Part shown: one piece after another, positions 1-10,316 of the stretch
Position numbering within the stretch: the stretch's first letter is position 1
Layout of the letters: each line of letters opens with the position of its first letter
Origin: Pelodera strongyloides
Lineage: Eukaryota > Nematoda > Chromadorea > Rhabditida > Rhabditidae
NCBI GenBank assembly: GCA_036852015.1
Contig: JAANDG010000742.1
Location: 1 to 64,000 of the forward strand
DNA length: 64,000 nt
Reading direction: 5' to 3'
The notes under the pieces: model-generated
What the model was told of the DNA's origin: nothing
What the model saw: the letters and a program-made list of their open reading frames with translations, nothing else
Database searches by the model: none
Program-made: the position numbers and the translations under genes

Positions 1-170
1 TGTAGGATCATTATACGGAGACCTCCCTTATTCAAGGCCACAAGTTGGGCGACATCCAAGTTAAGTGGTCCGAAATGAAACGCCTCAACTAAAATACACC
101 TAGGGTTCCGTGATTAGCTGGGCATATGCGATGTAAATCGTGAATGAGCATCACTTTACGACTTGCTTTT

Positions 171-294
171 CAAAGCGAAATTCCGGTTGAAGCGCACTAC
201 TTTTTTTGCAATGCAAATGAACATAAGTTCGACAGCAGTTGGACCCTACGTACAATTTGCACATCCGCGACAACCGGCTGGTATTTCGCTATAA
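171..294. mobile_element. Degenerate copy of the TTAAAGCGAAAT MITE family
   Basis: Left end CAAAGCGAAATTCCGG and right end CCGGCTGGTATTTCGCTATAA, with the family's internal GCAAATGAACATAA. The ends are eroded. Confidence 0.6.
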
Positions 295-481
295 GACGTA
301 ATTTCTGCAGCTAGCTCTAAATAAGAACTGTTCAGTAGAGGAAGCGAACGACTATTTGTGGGAATACTGTGACGGTGCTCGTGTGGAACAGTGTAAGATG
401 ATGGCACATCACGTGGTCAATATTAGTGTGCGTTTTCGTCTTTAATGGCTTTTTGTTAGAACTTTTTGCTAGGCAAACACA

Positions 482-700
482 TAGGAAATGGATGAAGCCA
501 CTTGGTGATGTTTCACCAAGGTGATGATGTTTTTTCGTTGGAAAGCTCGTTTCGGGTACCTCTTCCAAGTTTCATCAAGAAAAAGTCATTAGCTGGTCAC
601 CAAATGGCCACCAACCAGTCGCGGACCAGTAACCAATTGGTTTCTCGCTGGAACTATTTGGTGGCGGGCGAACGACGGTTTCTCTGTGCTTTCGGCATCG
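482..700 (+). repeat. Dispersed repeat (family E), unclassified
   Basis: Shares CATAGGAAATGG, GGTCACCAAATGG and GAACGACGGTTT with copies near 2200, 12095, 36205 (inverted) and 41935. Consensus ends are unclear and there is no coding capacity. Confidence 0.6.
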
Positions 701-898
701 ATAAACATGAACGACATTGACAATTGATTGTGAGCAACATCCAACACTCAACAGTAGTCGGAATATATGGAATATTTTATTTAACATCTGAGTACAAGCG
801 TATTGGTGATACAACATAAATGAAAGATACTTTAATTCGACTTCTCCCATGCGGAACGCGACAGAGCGCAAAAAGTTCCGTACAATTCTGAAGCGACA

Positions 899-3800
899 AT
901 GTTCAACGGCGCAATTTGCTCGACTTATTTTCTATGTTCTCTTTGTTCGAAGTGTAAACTTCAGGAACCAAAACTGCTCGGCGAGCTCGCCTACTTGGTT
1001 TGCCTCAAGCCAAACGGAACGATTACCACTTCTACAGAAAATCCTTTTGGATACTATCCCGAAAATTACACCGATCCGTGCACACCATTTCTACAGGTGC
1101 GTCCCCTATGCTTCTGATAATGCTTACTGAGGTTGTGTTTCATTCAACCAGTCAACTAATTTGGTTTAAAAACTTACATTAAGACATTTGTTCTGAAAAA
1201 TTGCGTTAAAGGGATCGGCTCACCTCAAATCGTGTCTGTTTTTTCTGTTTCTTTATTTTCTATAAGGGATAATAAAAGTTTGGAATACAAAAAGTAGTGT
1301 TCTATTTCAATACTCACGAAGATATTAGGTGATAAAGTGGTGGATTGATCGGGCCGAAATGCAAAAAGGGCAATTGTCCTGCCTTGTTTGTATAGGATAA
1401 TTGCCCTTTTTGCATTTCGGCCCGATCAATCCACCACTTTATCACCCAATATCTTCGTGAGTTTTGAAATTGAACACTACTTTTTGTATTCCAAATTTTT
1501 ATTATCCCTTATAGAAAATAAAGAAACAGAAAAAACAGACACGATTTGAGGTGAGCCGATCCCTTTAAAGCCTTAGTCCCAAAAGTTGCACCTATGACGT
1601 TACTCTGTTACTGTTAGTGGCTCGCAAATACTTGGTTGAACTGTCGAAATAATGTTAATAGTATAACATACCAAAGTGCATCGTATCCTTTTGATTATGT
1701 AGGTTTCGATGTTCTATCAATGAACTACAGAATGTCTAATTAATTATACCTAGGGTAACTAGAAACGTTCGTAGATATTGCTTTTTATATAGAACTTCAC
1801 TTACGATTGAGCGAAATCCTGCTTTATTCCTGCAAATTTGTTGCAACAATTATGCCATGTGTTTTTTTTTGTAGTGCTCTTATTCGTCTGTATTATTTGT
1901 ATTATTATTTATTTATTCTTTGATAATAACCTTATATTGACAAAGCTTGCGCGATACATTTGTTATCGTAATAAATGTTATGTATATGTACATAAGTTTT
2001 TCTATATCAGGAGATTGCCCGAGCGTCCCACGCCCAAGAAACCTATGAACCATTGTGCGATGTCAGTAATCTCACTTCACCGTCAGATATGTGCGAAGTG
2101 GGTCCTGACATATATATGTATATATATAACTAATTTCTGAATGTTGAAATATAAATGCACTTGCGCGTAGGAAAAATATAAATTACCCCTTCCCTACATA
2201 GAAAATGGATACGAATACGGTTACGGACACTTGGATACGGGTCAATGGTGTTTTCGTGGGCCTGCCCATTTGGGGACCAACTCGTGGCCAAACCGTCACA
2301 GCTGGTCAACAAATGGACGCAATCCAATCACGAACAAGTGAAAAAAAAAGGTTTTACCAAAACAATGTTTTGTCTGAAAACGACGGGCGAACGATGCTTT
2401 TTCTGAAATATACCAGAAGCCATACTCACTCTTGGGAATGTATTACTCTGAAGATAAAATAGAAGAATACCAAACCTCATCACTAGATTCTGTCGGGGAA
2501 CTATTACTGAATGGAGAGAAAATATAATGTTGAGGTTTCACATCTACAAAGGCATTACTTATCCTCTGAGTATACTCATCCTCCTTTAGTACGTCTTCGA
2601 TGCTTGTGATACAATGAATAAGACAAGAAATATCGATATGATGGCCGGCAAGGGTATATGTCCGACTTTGATCGAGAGAGATCGGGAGTTTTTCAGAGAA
2701 TACGCTAAAACTTTAAATAAGACGGCTGGTAAGTCGCTTTGAATGAATTCACATGCTACACTACTCTACATCTGCGCTATTATGTAACAAACAAGCTATT
2801 TTAACAAATAAATCACTCTCTATTGGTCGATAGATGATGCAAAAAAATGAGGCAAAACGTGAATTTTGTAAATGACCAACAGGAACCAGTTCGATTACTA
2901 GTTGTAATTTCTATATGTAAGATAAAAAGTTCGTTTTTGATATCTTTAAATTCGAATTTAACTCATCTGATAACGTTTTCTGTTTGATATCGTTTTTCTT
3001 ATAGAACAAGTAGTGCCCATTTTGGAAAAGGCGTGTGAGAAGAAATTTGAATATATAACGTGTATACGTTTGAATGAAAAACTCCAGAAGGAAAAGGTCT
3101 TGTTTATTACCCTTCCTCCAAGCATAGCCTTTCGGGAAGTGTCCCTCCCGAACGGGAAATTTGCATGTTATCCTTTCAGAAGAAGCATCCTTAAAGCTTC
3201 GAAGGTTATAACCTAACTAATTAGCGATAAATCACGTCCGTTGCCTGTGCTTAGAAGTTTAGAAGTACCATAGATGCATGAATACCTTCCCCATTACGTA
3301 TCAGCTAGCTCCAGATTATCGTCCCGGTTCTCCCCCCCCCTCGACCAAGGGAGGCGTAAATATTAAAAATCAATCTTACAGGAATTCGCCGTTTCTTTGT
3401 ACAAGGCAATATGTGGCACGAAGTCTAGCGATTTGTGCTATGCCACACTTAAGGTATGTTTATTATCTGTTCATAGAAATAAAACCAAGAAGAGGCCCAA
3501 ATATATTCCAGTCGGGCACTATCGGGTGCCCAGCGATTTTTTTGATGACCAGACGCAAAAATTCCAGGCACACTTCGACGCACATGGGAAAACTTTGGAT
3601 GCATTATTTGCTACCGATTGTACCAAAACGAGTGCGAAACCTACTTGTGCGGTTGGTGTTTAATTGGTTTATAACCAACAATATATCCTGAACGCGGAAA
3701 TGAACAGATGATACTATAATGTGGTACGCGTATGTACAGTAGCTAACAATAAGCGCAACCAAAATATAAACATATCCGATGTCTGACTTCATCGAGGGAG

Positions 3801-6800
3801 TTGTCTACTGCACCATGTATATACGGTCATTAAACACTTCTTCTTCAGCACGTCTTGTCTATGCAAAATAAATTCTTTTGTAGAGAGACTAAAATCGGCA
3901 CTTGTATACTTAGGCAATCACACGATACTGTGAAGACGGAAAGGGGAAAGCCGACTGTTTTGTCTACGACATTAACAAGTGCCACACAAATCGTGACAAG
4001 ACTCAGGTTAGTCATTTTCGCAGTTGAGGAGCCTGACGATCAACCTCCACCGTATAACCGAAAAGTGCAAAAACGTCTGTCCGTCTGTCTGAGGCAAACC
4101 GAGCTCTAGTCTAAAACTCAGTTTAAATTAAAATCAGAGGTTTTTTGCAGGAACTTTGTGGAAAGCTCGCGGAAAAGTATTGCATCGGCCAGAATAAGCA
4201 TCTCAAACGATGCGACCGTTTCTTCAAGGAAGTTTTCGTCAACCAGGAAAAAGTGAGGAAGAACGTTTTTTCGTGCTTCAAAATAAGCACCCCACATTGT
4301 TCACATAATACTCAATATATCGTTGTCGAACCTAATTACTAAGAAGCAGGAAGGTAGTGATACGTAATATTAGCGGTGAACAGATATTGTAACATTCCCT
4401 TGTATCATACCGGATCGTTAAGACAAATTTTAGGCCATCCGTAAGCGGGTTGCAGACGAGTGCGAAGGCTCGTTGAACAAAAACGATGTTGTTGCACAAC
4501 GGTGTACAGGGTACTTGGAGGTAAGTCGCATTCATCTGCGAAAACCAAGTACAATATAAATCTTGCCCTTTCAAATTCCCAGACTTGATATTGCAGTCGA
4601 CGTACCGGCCGGTTTGCAGTTTGCAAACAAACATTGAGCAGTCAATGGGCAATTTCATAACCCGCTAGGTGCAGGCAATATGTCTTATAAGCTTGTCTTA
4701 TTCGTACGAAGTGCAAGTTCACAATCTTCATGAGATTGCACACTTACTCGTGCAAATAATTAGGAAATTTAAAAAAAAAAGAAAAAAAAAGGAAAAAAAA
4801 CTTAAGTAGGAAAGTCATGTGTCTCCGGACATTTCCTCATTTTGCTCCATTCCAGGCCGATGCCACTTTCAACAAAGGTGCTCTCATACGTGTATTGTCG
4901 CGGGAACTTTGCTCCACGAAAAAGGGACAAGACATCAATGCAGTTGGTTGTAAGGTTGGTTTATAGAATTCGAACACGCAATCGTGTCGTCAGGCGTCAA
5001 TCTTTGGAATGAGGTGTCGCGCCGTAATTGACGCCTCGATGACGCATGCGAAGCGCCTGCAAGACGCCCTTATGAGGGAGCATTTTAAGGCGTCACATCT
5101 GCGACGTCGGGTCCACAGACGTCGTAGGGCGCCGTCGGATCTCGGTGCTTATAATAATTTAGCCGTCAACCACTTGTTGTGCGCAACCTTTCAACAGAAG
5201 TGAGAAATTCTATGAGGAATCATAAATTTCCATGTGTATAAAATGTAATATCCAAAACATTGAACTGAATGCATTCTGTCATGGTGTTATGTAAAAACTT
5301 AAAGCTCGATTTCACATAGGGTGTTTTGGTCACAAAATAGTTGCATTGATGATGTGAAGAAACGAAAAAATGTGATGTTTCCACACGAATAGATCGTTCA
5401 TTTACACTGCCCTATCGAACTACCATTTTTTTTAGACAATAGTCGACGTTTGCCGGAACAGTAGTGTGTCAGCTTGCACCGAAGTGCTGACTATATTCGA
5501 CATGCTCCAATATCGATGCCAGGTCAAACGTTGGTTTTTACGCCTTTATTTTTTTAGGAACATTCTATTTTTCTCCCAAATTCTAGAGAATCTTTTCCCT
5601 TATTTGTTCTGAGAGGGTGCCACTCACAAAATTAACCCTGCTCGAGAGTAGCCAGAGTAGACATCAAGTTGATTACTGTTTTCATAATAAACCCCCGGAT
5701 TCGAGTGTGTACCTACATAGCATTCCCTACTTTAAAACTAAATAGCGGCCGGTTTTTGAAACAGATCAAGTAGACCAGAGGCCGTTTTCACCAACATTTA
5801 CTTCTGTCAAAAAGGGTACTTCAGTCAAAAGCGCGCGGTACTTCCCGTTTCACCAACATTTACTTCTGTCAAAAAGGTACTTAGGTTAAGTACCTTTTTG
5901 ACAGAAGTACGCTTTTAACACGGGAGGCGTACTTCCACCAAAAAGGTGAAAGTAAGCCTGTACTTCAGTTTTTTCTCCTTTATGAAGACTAATTAACTTA
6001 ATTTGTTTAATTATTGTATGGTTTTTATGGTAAATAAGTTTTGTAAACATTAATTGACAATGATTTCAGTTTTTGGACCACATTTCACATATTGATAAAG
6101 TGATTACACGCTTGATTCTTTATATATTTCTTGTTTACATGGTAAACAACTTTTACTGATTACTTAGATGTGTATCATATTCGTTTTAAAACGTAATCTA
6201 ACTGTTATCCAACGTTTTCCTTCAAAAAAAGTAAATGTTGGTGAAATCCATCAAAAAGCGTGCGGCAGCGTACTTCAGTCATAAATTTACTTAACCTAAG
6301 TACCTTTTTGATGGTCAAAAATTTATGACAGAAGTAAATGTTGGTGAAAACGGCCTCTGCATTCTTATGCAGCTTTGCAAAAAGATAAATTAGAATAAAA
6401 AATCGAGCTAAATACAGGCATATTAACGTAAATACGTAAGAAGTCAGTTGTCCACGATATGTTTCAAAAACCGGTCGGTATTTCGCTCTAATCATATCCT
6501 ACCTCTAATCTGGCAAGCTGATATGTAACAGTTCAGTGGATGCTCCTTGTCGTGTGGCCATGGACAAACTGTGCACCGATTATGACAATCAAGTTAAAGT
6601 GACCAACTGTGAAACACTGCTGAAAGGAATGACAAACGTAACTGTTTTGTTTTCATTATTGTTTCAAACTACTTGGGTTTTGGATGTTGTAGACTGCCCT
6701 CTATGCAGTCACGCTACTTTCAAAATCCAATATTTTCAATGCGGCACATTATTGCGGCATGCGGCATTATCCAATATCAATGCGGCACATTATTACGGCA

Positions 6801-9121
6801 TGCGGCAATGTCACCCGTGGGACTAGGGCAATTTGTGCCACGTGCAGTTCAAGATAACATAAGATTACATAACATTTATTACGAACATAAAATGTCGGAC
6901 AAGTTTTGTAAAGGTTGAATAACTATGAAACGTGAAAATGCAATTCTGACTCAGCTTGTAAATATATTCCTTTTTCTTCACACAACCGAGTCATCTTTAG
7001 GAGACCTTATTTGAAGCATACAAAACCGATTGTTTGGAACAAGATGAGGGGAAAAGCTGCAAAAACGTTCAAAACGTGAGTCTATGGTACCGAACGTTTG
7101 TATAAATCATATATTTTTGTCATAAAGATAGTCCTTGGATTCCCCCTTCATGTTTACAAGACGCGTGAACGAAGAATCTCATCACCACAAACCTACAAGT
7201 TCCATATTCGGGCACCTTCAGTTTCAAACACTGTCAATGTTTTACAACAGCGATAAATCATTTTAGGTAATTCTCAAGACGGGTCGAGTCGTCTTATTAT
7301 TCGATCATTTTTGCACCGGCGGAACCCTATTGTCTAGGAATTGCAGGGTAATTTCTTAGTAACCATTAGACTCATTTTTTTCTCGAACGAGTGACGGGTA
7401 AACTTCGGTTTTTACTTGTCACCTAGATTTTCGCTACTGTTGAGCTTATGCAAATTAGAATTTGACTCTACTTCGGCTAATTTTCCTTGCGAACTTTGTA
7501 AAAAATGCAATCTTCAAATCCTCCTAACTTTTTTTAATATTTGTTTCCGACATTTTGTTTTGTTTTAACTCGGCACAGAATCGAATTCTGATTCGAATGA
7601 TGCCTTTAAATCAAAAATCAGCCCGACAAGTAAAAACCGAAATTATTCCAGACACGTTTTAATAGTTTATTTATTTAAGTAGGGATAAAGCGAAATAACG
7701 GCCGGTTGTGAAACGCATCATGGACAGCCGAATTCTTACGTATTTATACAAAGTTGCTCGAATTTAGCTCGATTTTTTATTCTAATTTATGTTCATCTGC
7801 ATAAGCTGCATAGGAACGCTGGTCTACTCGATGTGTTTCAAAAACCAGCCGCTAGTTCGCTTTAACACTTTATTTATTGAAGTAGGTTTCAGATAATGTC
7901 CCAATTTAGACAATTCGTACAATGTGCCGGAAAGCGCAAAGCAAATTTGCATCGTGCGATATCGTACTGTCACCGTACAATAAAATCTCGTCAGTTTTAC
8001 CATAATGCATTTCATTAAAAAAGGATTCGATAATGGGGTTTCCAAGTGTCCCAAAAATCCCGCCTTATTCTGTCAATACTACCGTATTTCTGCACACAAA
8101 TTGCATATATAATATGGAAAACTAAAAAAACATTCTCGTGTAGTTCCAAGATACTGTAAATATTCCCATAAAATAATCGTGCGAAATTTTTAATACGGTT
8201 ACACATTTACGCGGCTTATTTTAGGGTTGGCAGCATCCTTGGCATTGTGCTAGGTATCCTGCTGATAGTCGCAAGTGTACTTTTGGTCTGCGCTGAGATT
8301 GACAGGGCCAGGATAGTGGAGTGGCAGGCCTCTGTTGAAGGAATGACCACGGACGAGCAAGAAGATCCCGCGTCGACGGTCGACTCTGACAATTCAATTG
8401 GTGGGGACAACCGTTGCTGTTGTTTTTGCTACTGAGGCCGTATTCACCAAAACGCAGGGAGCACTCCCTGGCCTCCCCAGGGAGCTAATGGGTGCGTAAA
8501 GAGTGCTAGGGCAGAAGAGATTCAGAGCGCGTGCGTCTAGGGAGGGCTCCCTGGGTGTTGGTGAAGACGGACTCTGTACTGTAAGACAAATATAGCTACT
8601 GAAGGAACAATCCTAAATGAACAAGCCACAGTTTGTTATTTCACTGGTTATTCATTACACGCATCACATAATCGAAATAGTACCCTTGTAAAAAAACTTA
8701 GTAAGAGTGTAACGTAGTATCCTACCGTCAGTAGTTTCATATACTGGAATGTAACAACTCCGGTATTCGTGTTGATTACGTCACCTTCTTGGAGCGGGCA
8801 GCGAAATCAAGCGGGGAAAATATATTAATGTGTAGATTCAATCATCGAATCTTTTCAGAGACCGAAGCTATCACACAAACACCAAGCACGACGCAAATGG
8901 ATGATACCACCACCACCGCCGTGCCTTCGTTAGCTATGAGCGTAACGCAAGTCGAAGATAGTGGTTACGTTCAACTACCCGACCTTATGACAGCGCAACT
9001 GCAAATCCCCGACGCTCCACAAGCTGCTGATACTGGTGCCGTACCGCAGCCTCTGGAAGGTGGATACCAAGGCGAAGCAGCGCAAGCTCCAGCCACAGAG
9101 AACGCTACGCAACGCTTCTAG
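899..9121 (+). CDS. Cysteine-rich single-pass membrane protein (unrecognised family), 13 exons
   Basis: I do not recognise the family. Exons by splice sites and phase: 899?-1096, 2590-2728, 3005-3096, 3382-3453, 3849-3929 (donor uncertain; 4006 is the alternative), 4151-4252, 4856-4954, 5436-5529, 6537-6637, 7001-7075, 7267-7347, 8225-8400, 8859-9121; about 524 aa. The ectodomain is a string of short, charged, probably helical segments with regularly spaced Cys (e.g. ELCGKLAEKYC, DAPCRVAMDKLC, TIVDVCRNSSVSAC) and N-glycosylation sequons such as PNGT and ENYT. Exon 8225-8400 encodes one TM helix (VGSILGIVLGILLIVASVLL), then a cytoplasmic tail. The last exon adds a Thr/Pro/Gln-rich tail with a YVQL motif. 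The true 5' end and signal peptide were not found, so 899 is only the first in-frame ATG. Phase between exons 11 and 12 does not join, so an exon is missing or a donor is wrong. A surface receptor or adhesion role is inference only. Confidence 0.6.
1206..1568. mobile_element. Near-perfect palindromic MITE, TTAAAGGG termini
   Basis: Ends are TTAAAGGGATCGGCTCACCT and complement; the arms match over nearly the whole 363 bp around a short centre at about 1385. It lies in an intron of the cysteine-rich gene. Confidence 0.85.
2200..2400 (+). repeat. Dispersed repeat (family E)
   Basis: Contains GGGCCTGCCCATTTGGGGAC and the end ACGACGGGCGAACGATG, related to the copies near 482, 12095 and 41935. Intronic. 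Confidence 0.5.
4985..5155. repeat. GC-rich GACGCC-type block
   Basis: A GC-rich island in AT-rich surroundings with repeated GACGCC/GGCGTC in both orientations. Intronic and non-coding as far as I can see. Confidence 0.4.
5740..6493. mobile_element. TTAAAGCGAAAT MITE split by a second element
   Basis: The left end AAATAGCGGCCGGTTTTTGA and right end CCGGTCGGTATTTCGCTCTAA belong to one element. It is interrupted after GTAGACCA, and the sequence resumes at GCATTCTTATGCAGC beyond the insertion at 5778-6357. Confidence 0.8.
5778..6357. mobile_element. MITE with GAGGCCGTTTTCACCAACA termini, nested
   Basis: 580 bp with inverted ends GAGGCCGTTTTCACCAAC and complement, and further inverted copies of ACTTCTGTCAAAAAGG inside. 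Related ends occur at 8434 and 14467. It sits inside the older element at 5740-6493. Confidence 0.8.
6722..6812 (+). repeat. Two-copy tandem repeat
   Basis: Two tandem copies of a unit of roughly 45-50 bp containing CAATGCGGCACATTATT and ACGGCATGCGGCA. Intronic. Confidence 0.7.
7686..7865. mobile_element. TTAAAGCGAAAT-family MITE
   Basis: TAAAGCGAAATAACGGCCGG at the left and CCAGCCGCTAGTTCGCTTTAA at the right, with the family interior. Intronic in the cysteine-rich gene. Confidence 0.75.
8031..8167. mobile_element. TAATGGGGTTTCCAAGT-family element, right end degraded
   Basis: Left end TAATGGGGTTTCCAAGTG and interior GTCAATACTACCGTATTTCT match copies at 14896, 25421 and 42478. Confidence 0.7.
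8225..8435 (+). CDS. Alternative C-terminal exon form ending in a cysteine cluster
   Basis: This is the TM exon of the cysteine-rich membrane protein read through its internal donor. If the GTGGGG donor at 8401 is not used, translation continues 11 residues after the shared Ile and stops at 8433-8435 with the tail GGDNRCCCFCY. If it is used, phase 1 joins exactly to the acceptor at 8859 and gives a long Thr/Pro/Gln-rich tail. The Cys cluster is the type often palmitoylated near membranes, which is inference. The stop codon overlaps the left end of a MITE at 8434, so the short form may have been created or fixed by that insertion. Confidence 0.45.
8434..8573. mobile_element. MITE with GAGGCCGTATTCACCAA termini
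   Basis: About 140 bp with complementary ends GAGGCCGTATTCACC and GGTGAAGACGGACTC and inner CAGGGAGC.../GCTCCCTG. It starts at the TGA stop of the short isoform of the neighbouring gene. Confidence 0.75.
8859..9121 (+). CDS. Alternative last exon with tyrosine motif
   Basis: The exon is preceded by the acceptor CTTTTCAG and joins in phase to the donor at 8401. It encodes 86 residues and a stop at 9119-9121: a Thr-rich start, the acidic tyrosine motif EDSGYVQLPDLM, then an Ala/Pro/Gln-rich end. YVQL fits the general YxxL/YxxΦ form used for endocytic sorting or SH2 docking; which applies here cannot be told. Composition is low complexity without conserved domains, as is usual for receptor tails. 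Confidence 0.5.
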
Positions 9122-10003
9122 ATGGAGAAGCTAATTTTTCATTTGTTGTATTGTTTGATGAGTAAATGTGGTTTTGATGTGTTCATTTTGTACAAATGGC
9201 AAAAGGACTTATAAAACTAACTATAACAGTAAATAAGAGGCACAATATACCACTACTAACAGTAAGAAGAAGAATATAAATCTCGCTCTTTCACATTTCC
9301 AGACTTGGTATTGTTGTCGACTTAACGGCCATTGTTGTCGACGTAACGGCTCGTTTGTAGTTTGGCCAGTTTGTAGTTTGTACGATGCGAAGTCGAACAG
9401 AGATCCGAGTCTTTGATTCTGAAATAAATGTTACTTCATTGTATTTTTGCAGATATTCCATTTTTCTGCGATCATATGCGTTCATATGTTTAGTTAATAT
9501 CTTATCATATAAAGGAAAAGAGTTTGAGAGTTCGTTTGAATCTGTACATGCACAACTTTAGTTATTTCTTTTTTTTTTTTGCTTGTGAATAGTTTATTGA
9601 TACGTACATGGAAACATATGCAATCAAAGGGATACCGAATGACGAACGGCACAGTATGTTAGTGGTACCTGCTAGAGTACAAAATATGGTGGCTGCTTCA
9701 GCCAAATGGTAGCTGCCTATCATATCTTCCAATTGTCAAACAACCAACGATAGTAAAAATTAGACTCTTCACGAAGCAAGCTTATTCTAAAAACAGGAAC
9801 ATATTAGTTGGTTCAATGGACTTCTTGATCCGCAACTGACTAGGTTTCCACGATAATTAAGAAATAGCGGGGTTAATTGAATACGTATGCGCACTGCTAT
9901 TTACTCGAACATCTAAAGTTGGCAATGCTAATGTGTCTAAATTATACGAACAGTTCCTACAGTTTCTAGGAATCCGTACCAATATTTGCTTCCACGTTTG
10001 AAG

Positions 10004-10054
10004 TTAAAGCGAAATATCGACCGGTATTTGAAACCGGCCGGTATTCCGCTTTAA
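10004..10054. mobile_element. Minimal 51-bp TTAAAGCG MITE (termini only)
   Basis: Little more than the two terminal repeats (TTAAAGCGAAATATCGACCGG and complement) separated by a few bases, lying between the cysteine-rich gene and the SRSX gene. Confidence 0.75.
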
Positions 10055-10299
10055 CGATTTCTAGCATCATTAGTAACATCATAGTGTTTGTTGCTTAATT
10101 TTGCAAAGGAATCTCAGAAATCTCCGACGGTCACCGTTTTTCGCCACACATCTTACTGCAGTGTTTTTCTACCGTACTTACCGTAGTTTGTGAAGCCCAT
10201 TCTTATATTGGCTCTGCACGTGATACATGGAAATGCAGAATACGTTTCACAAACCACGTACAATACTCTTTAATCTTATTGGTTAGCAAAATTACTGAG

Positions 10300-10316
10300 C
10301 TTTCAGCTAGTTGCTA
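10300..10316 (+). promoter_or_regulatory. Probable spliced-leader acceptor of the SRSX gene
   Basis: A strong acceptor (CTTTCAG) ends at 10306, 10 nt before the first in-frame ATG, and no coding exon is needed upstream. Nematode mRNAs commonly receive a spliced leader at such sites; the leader itself cannot be seen in genomic DNA here. Confidence 0.55.
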
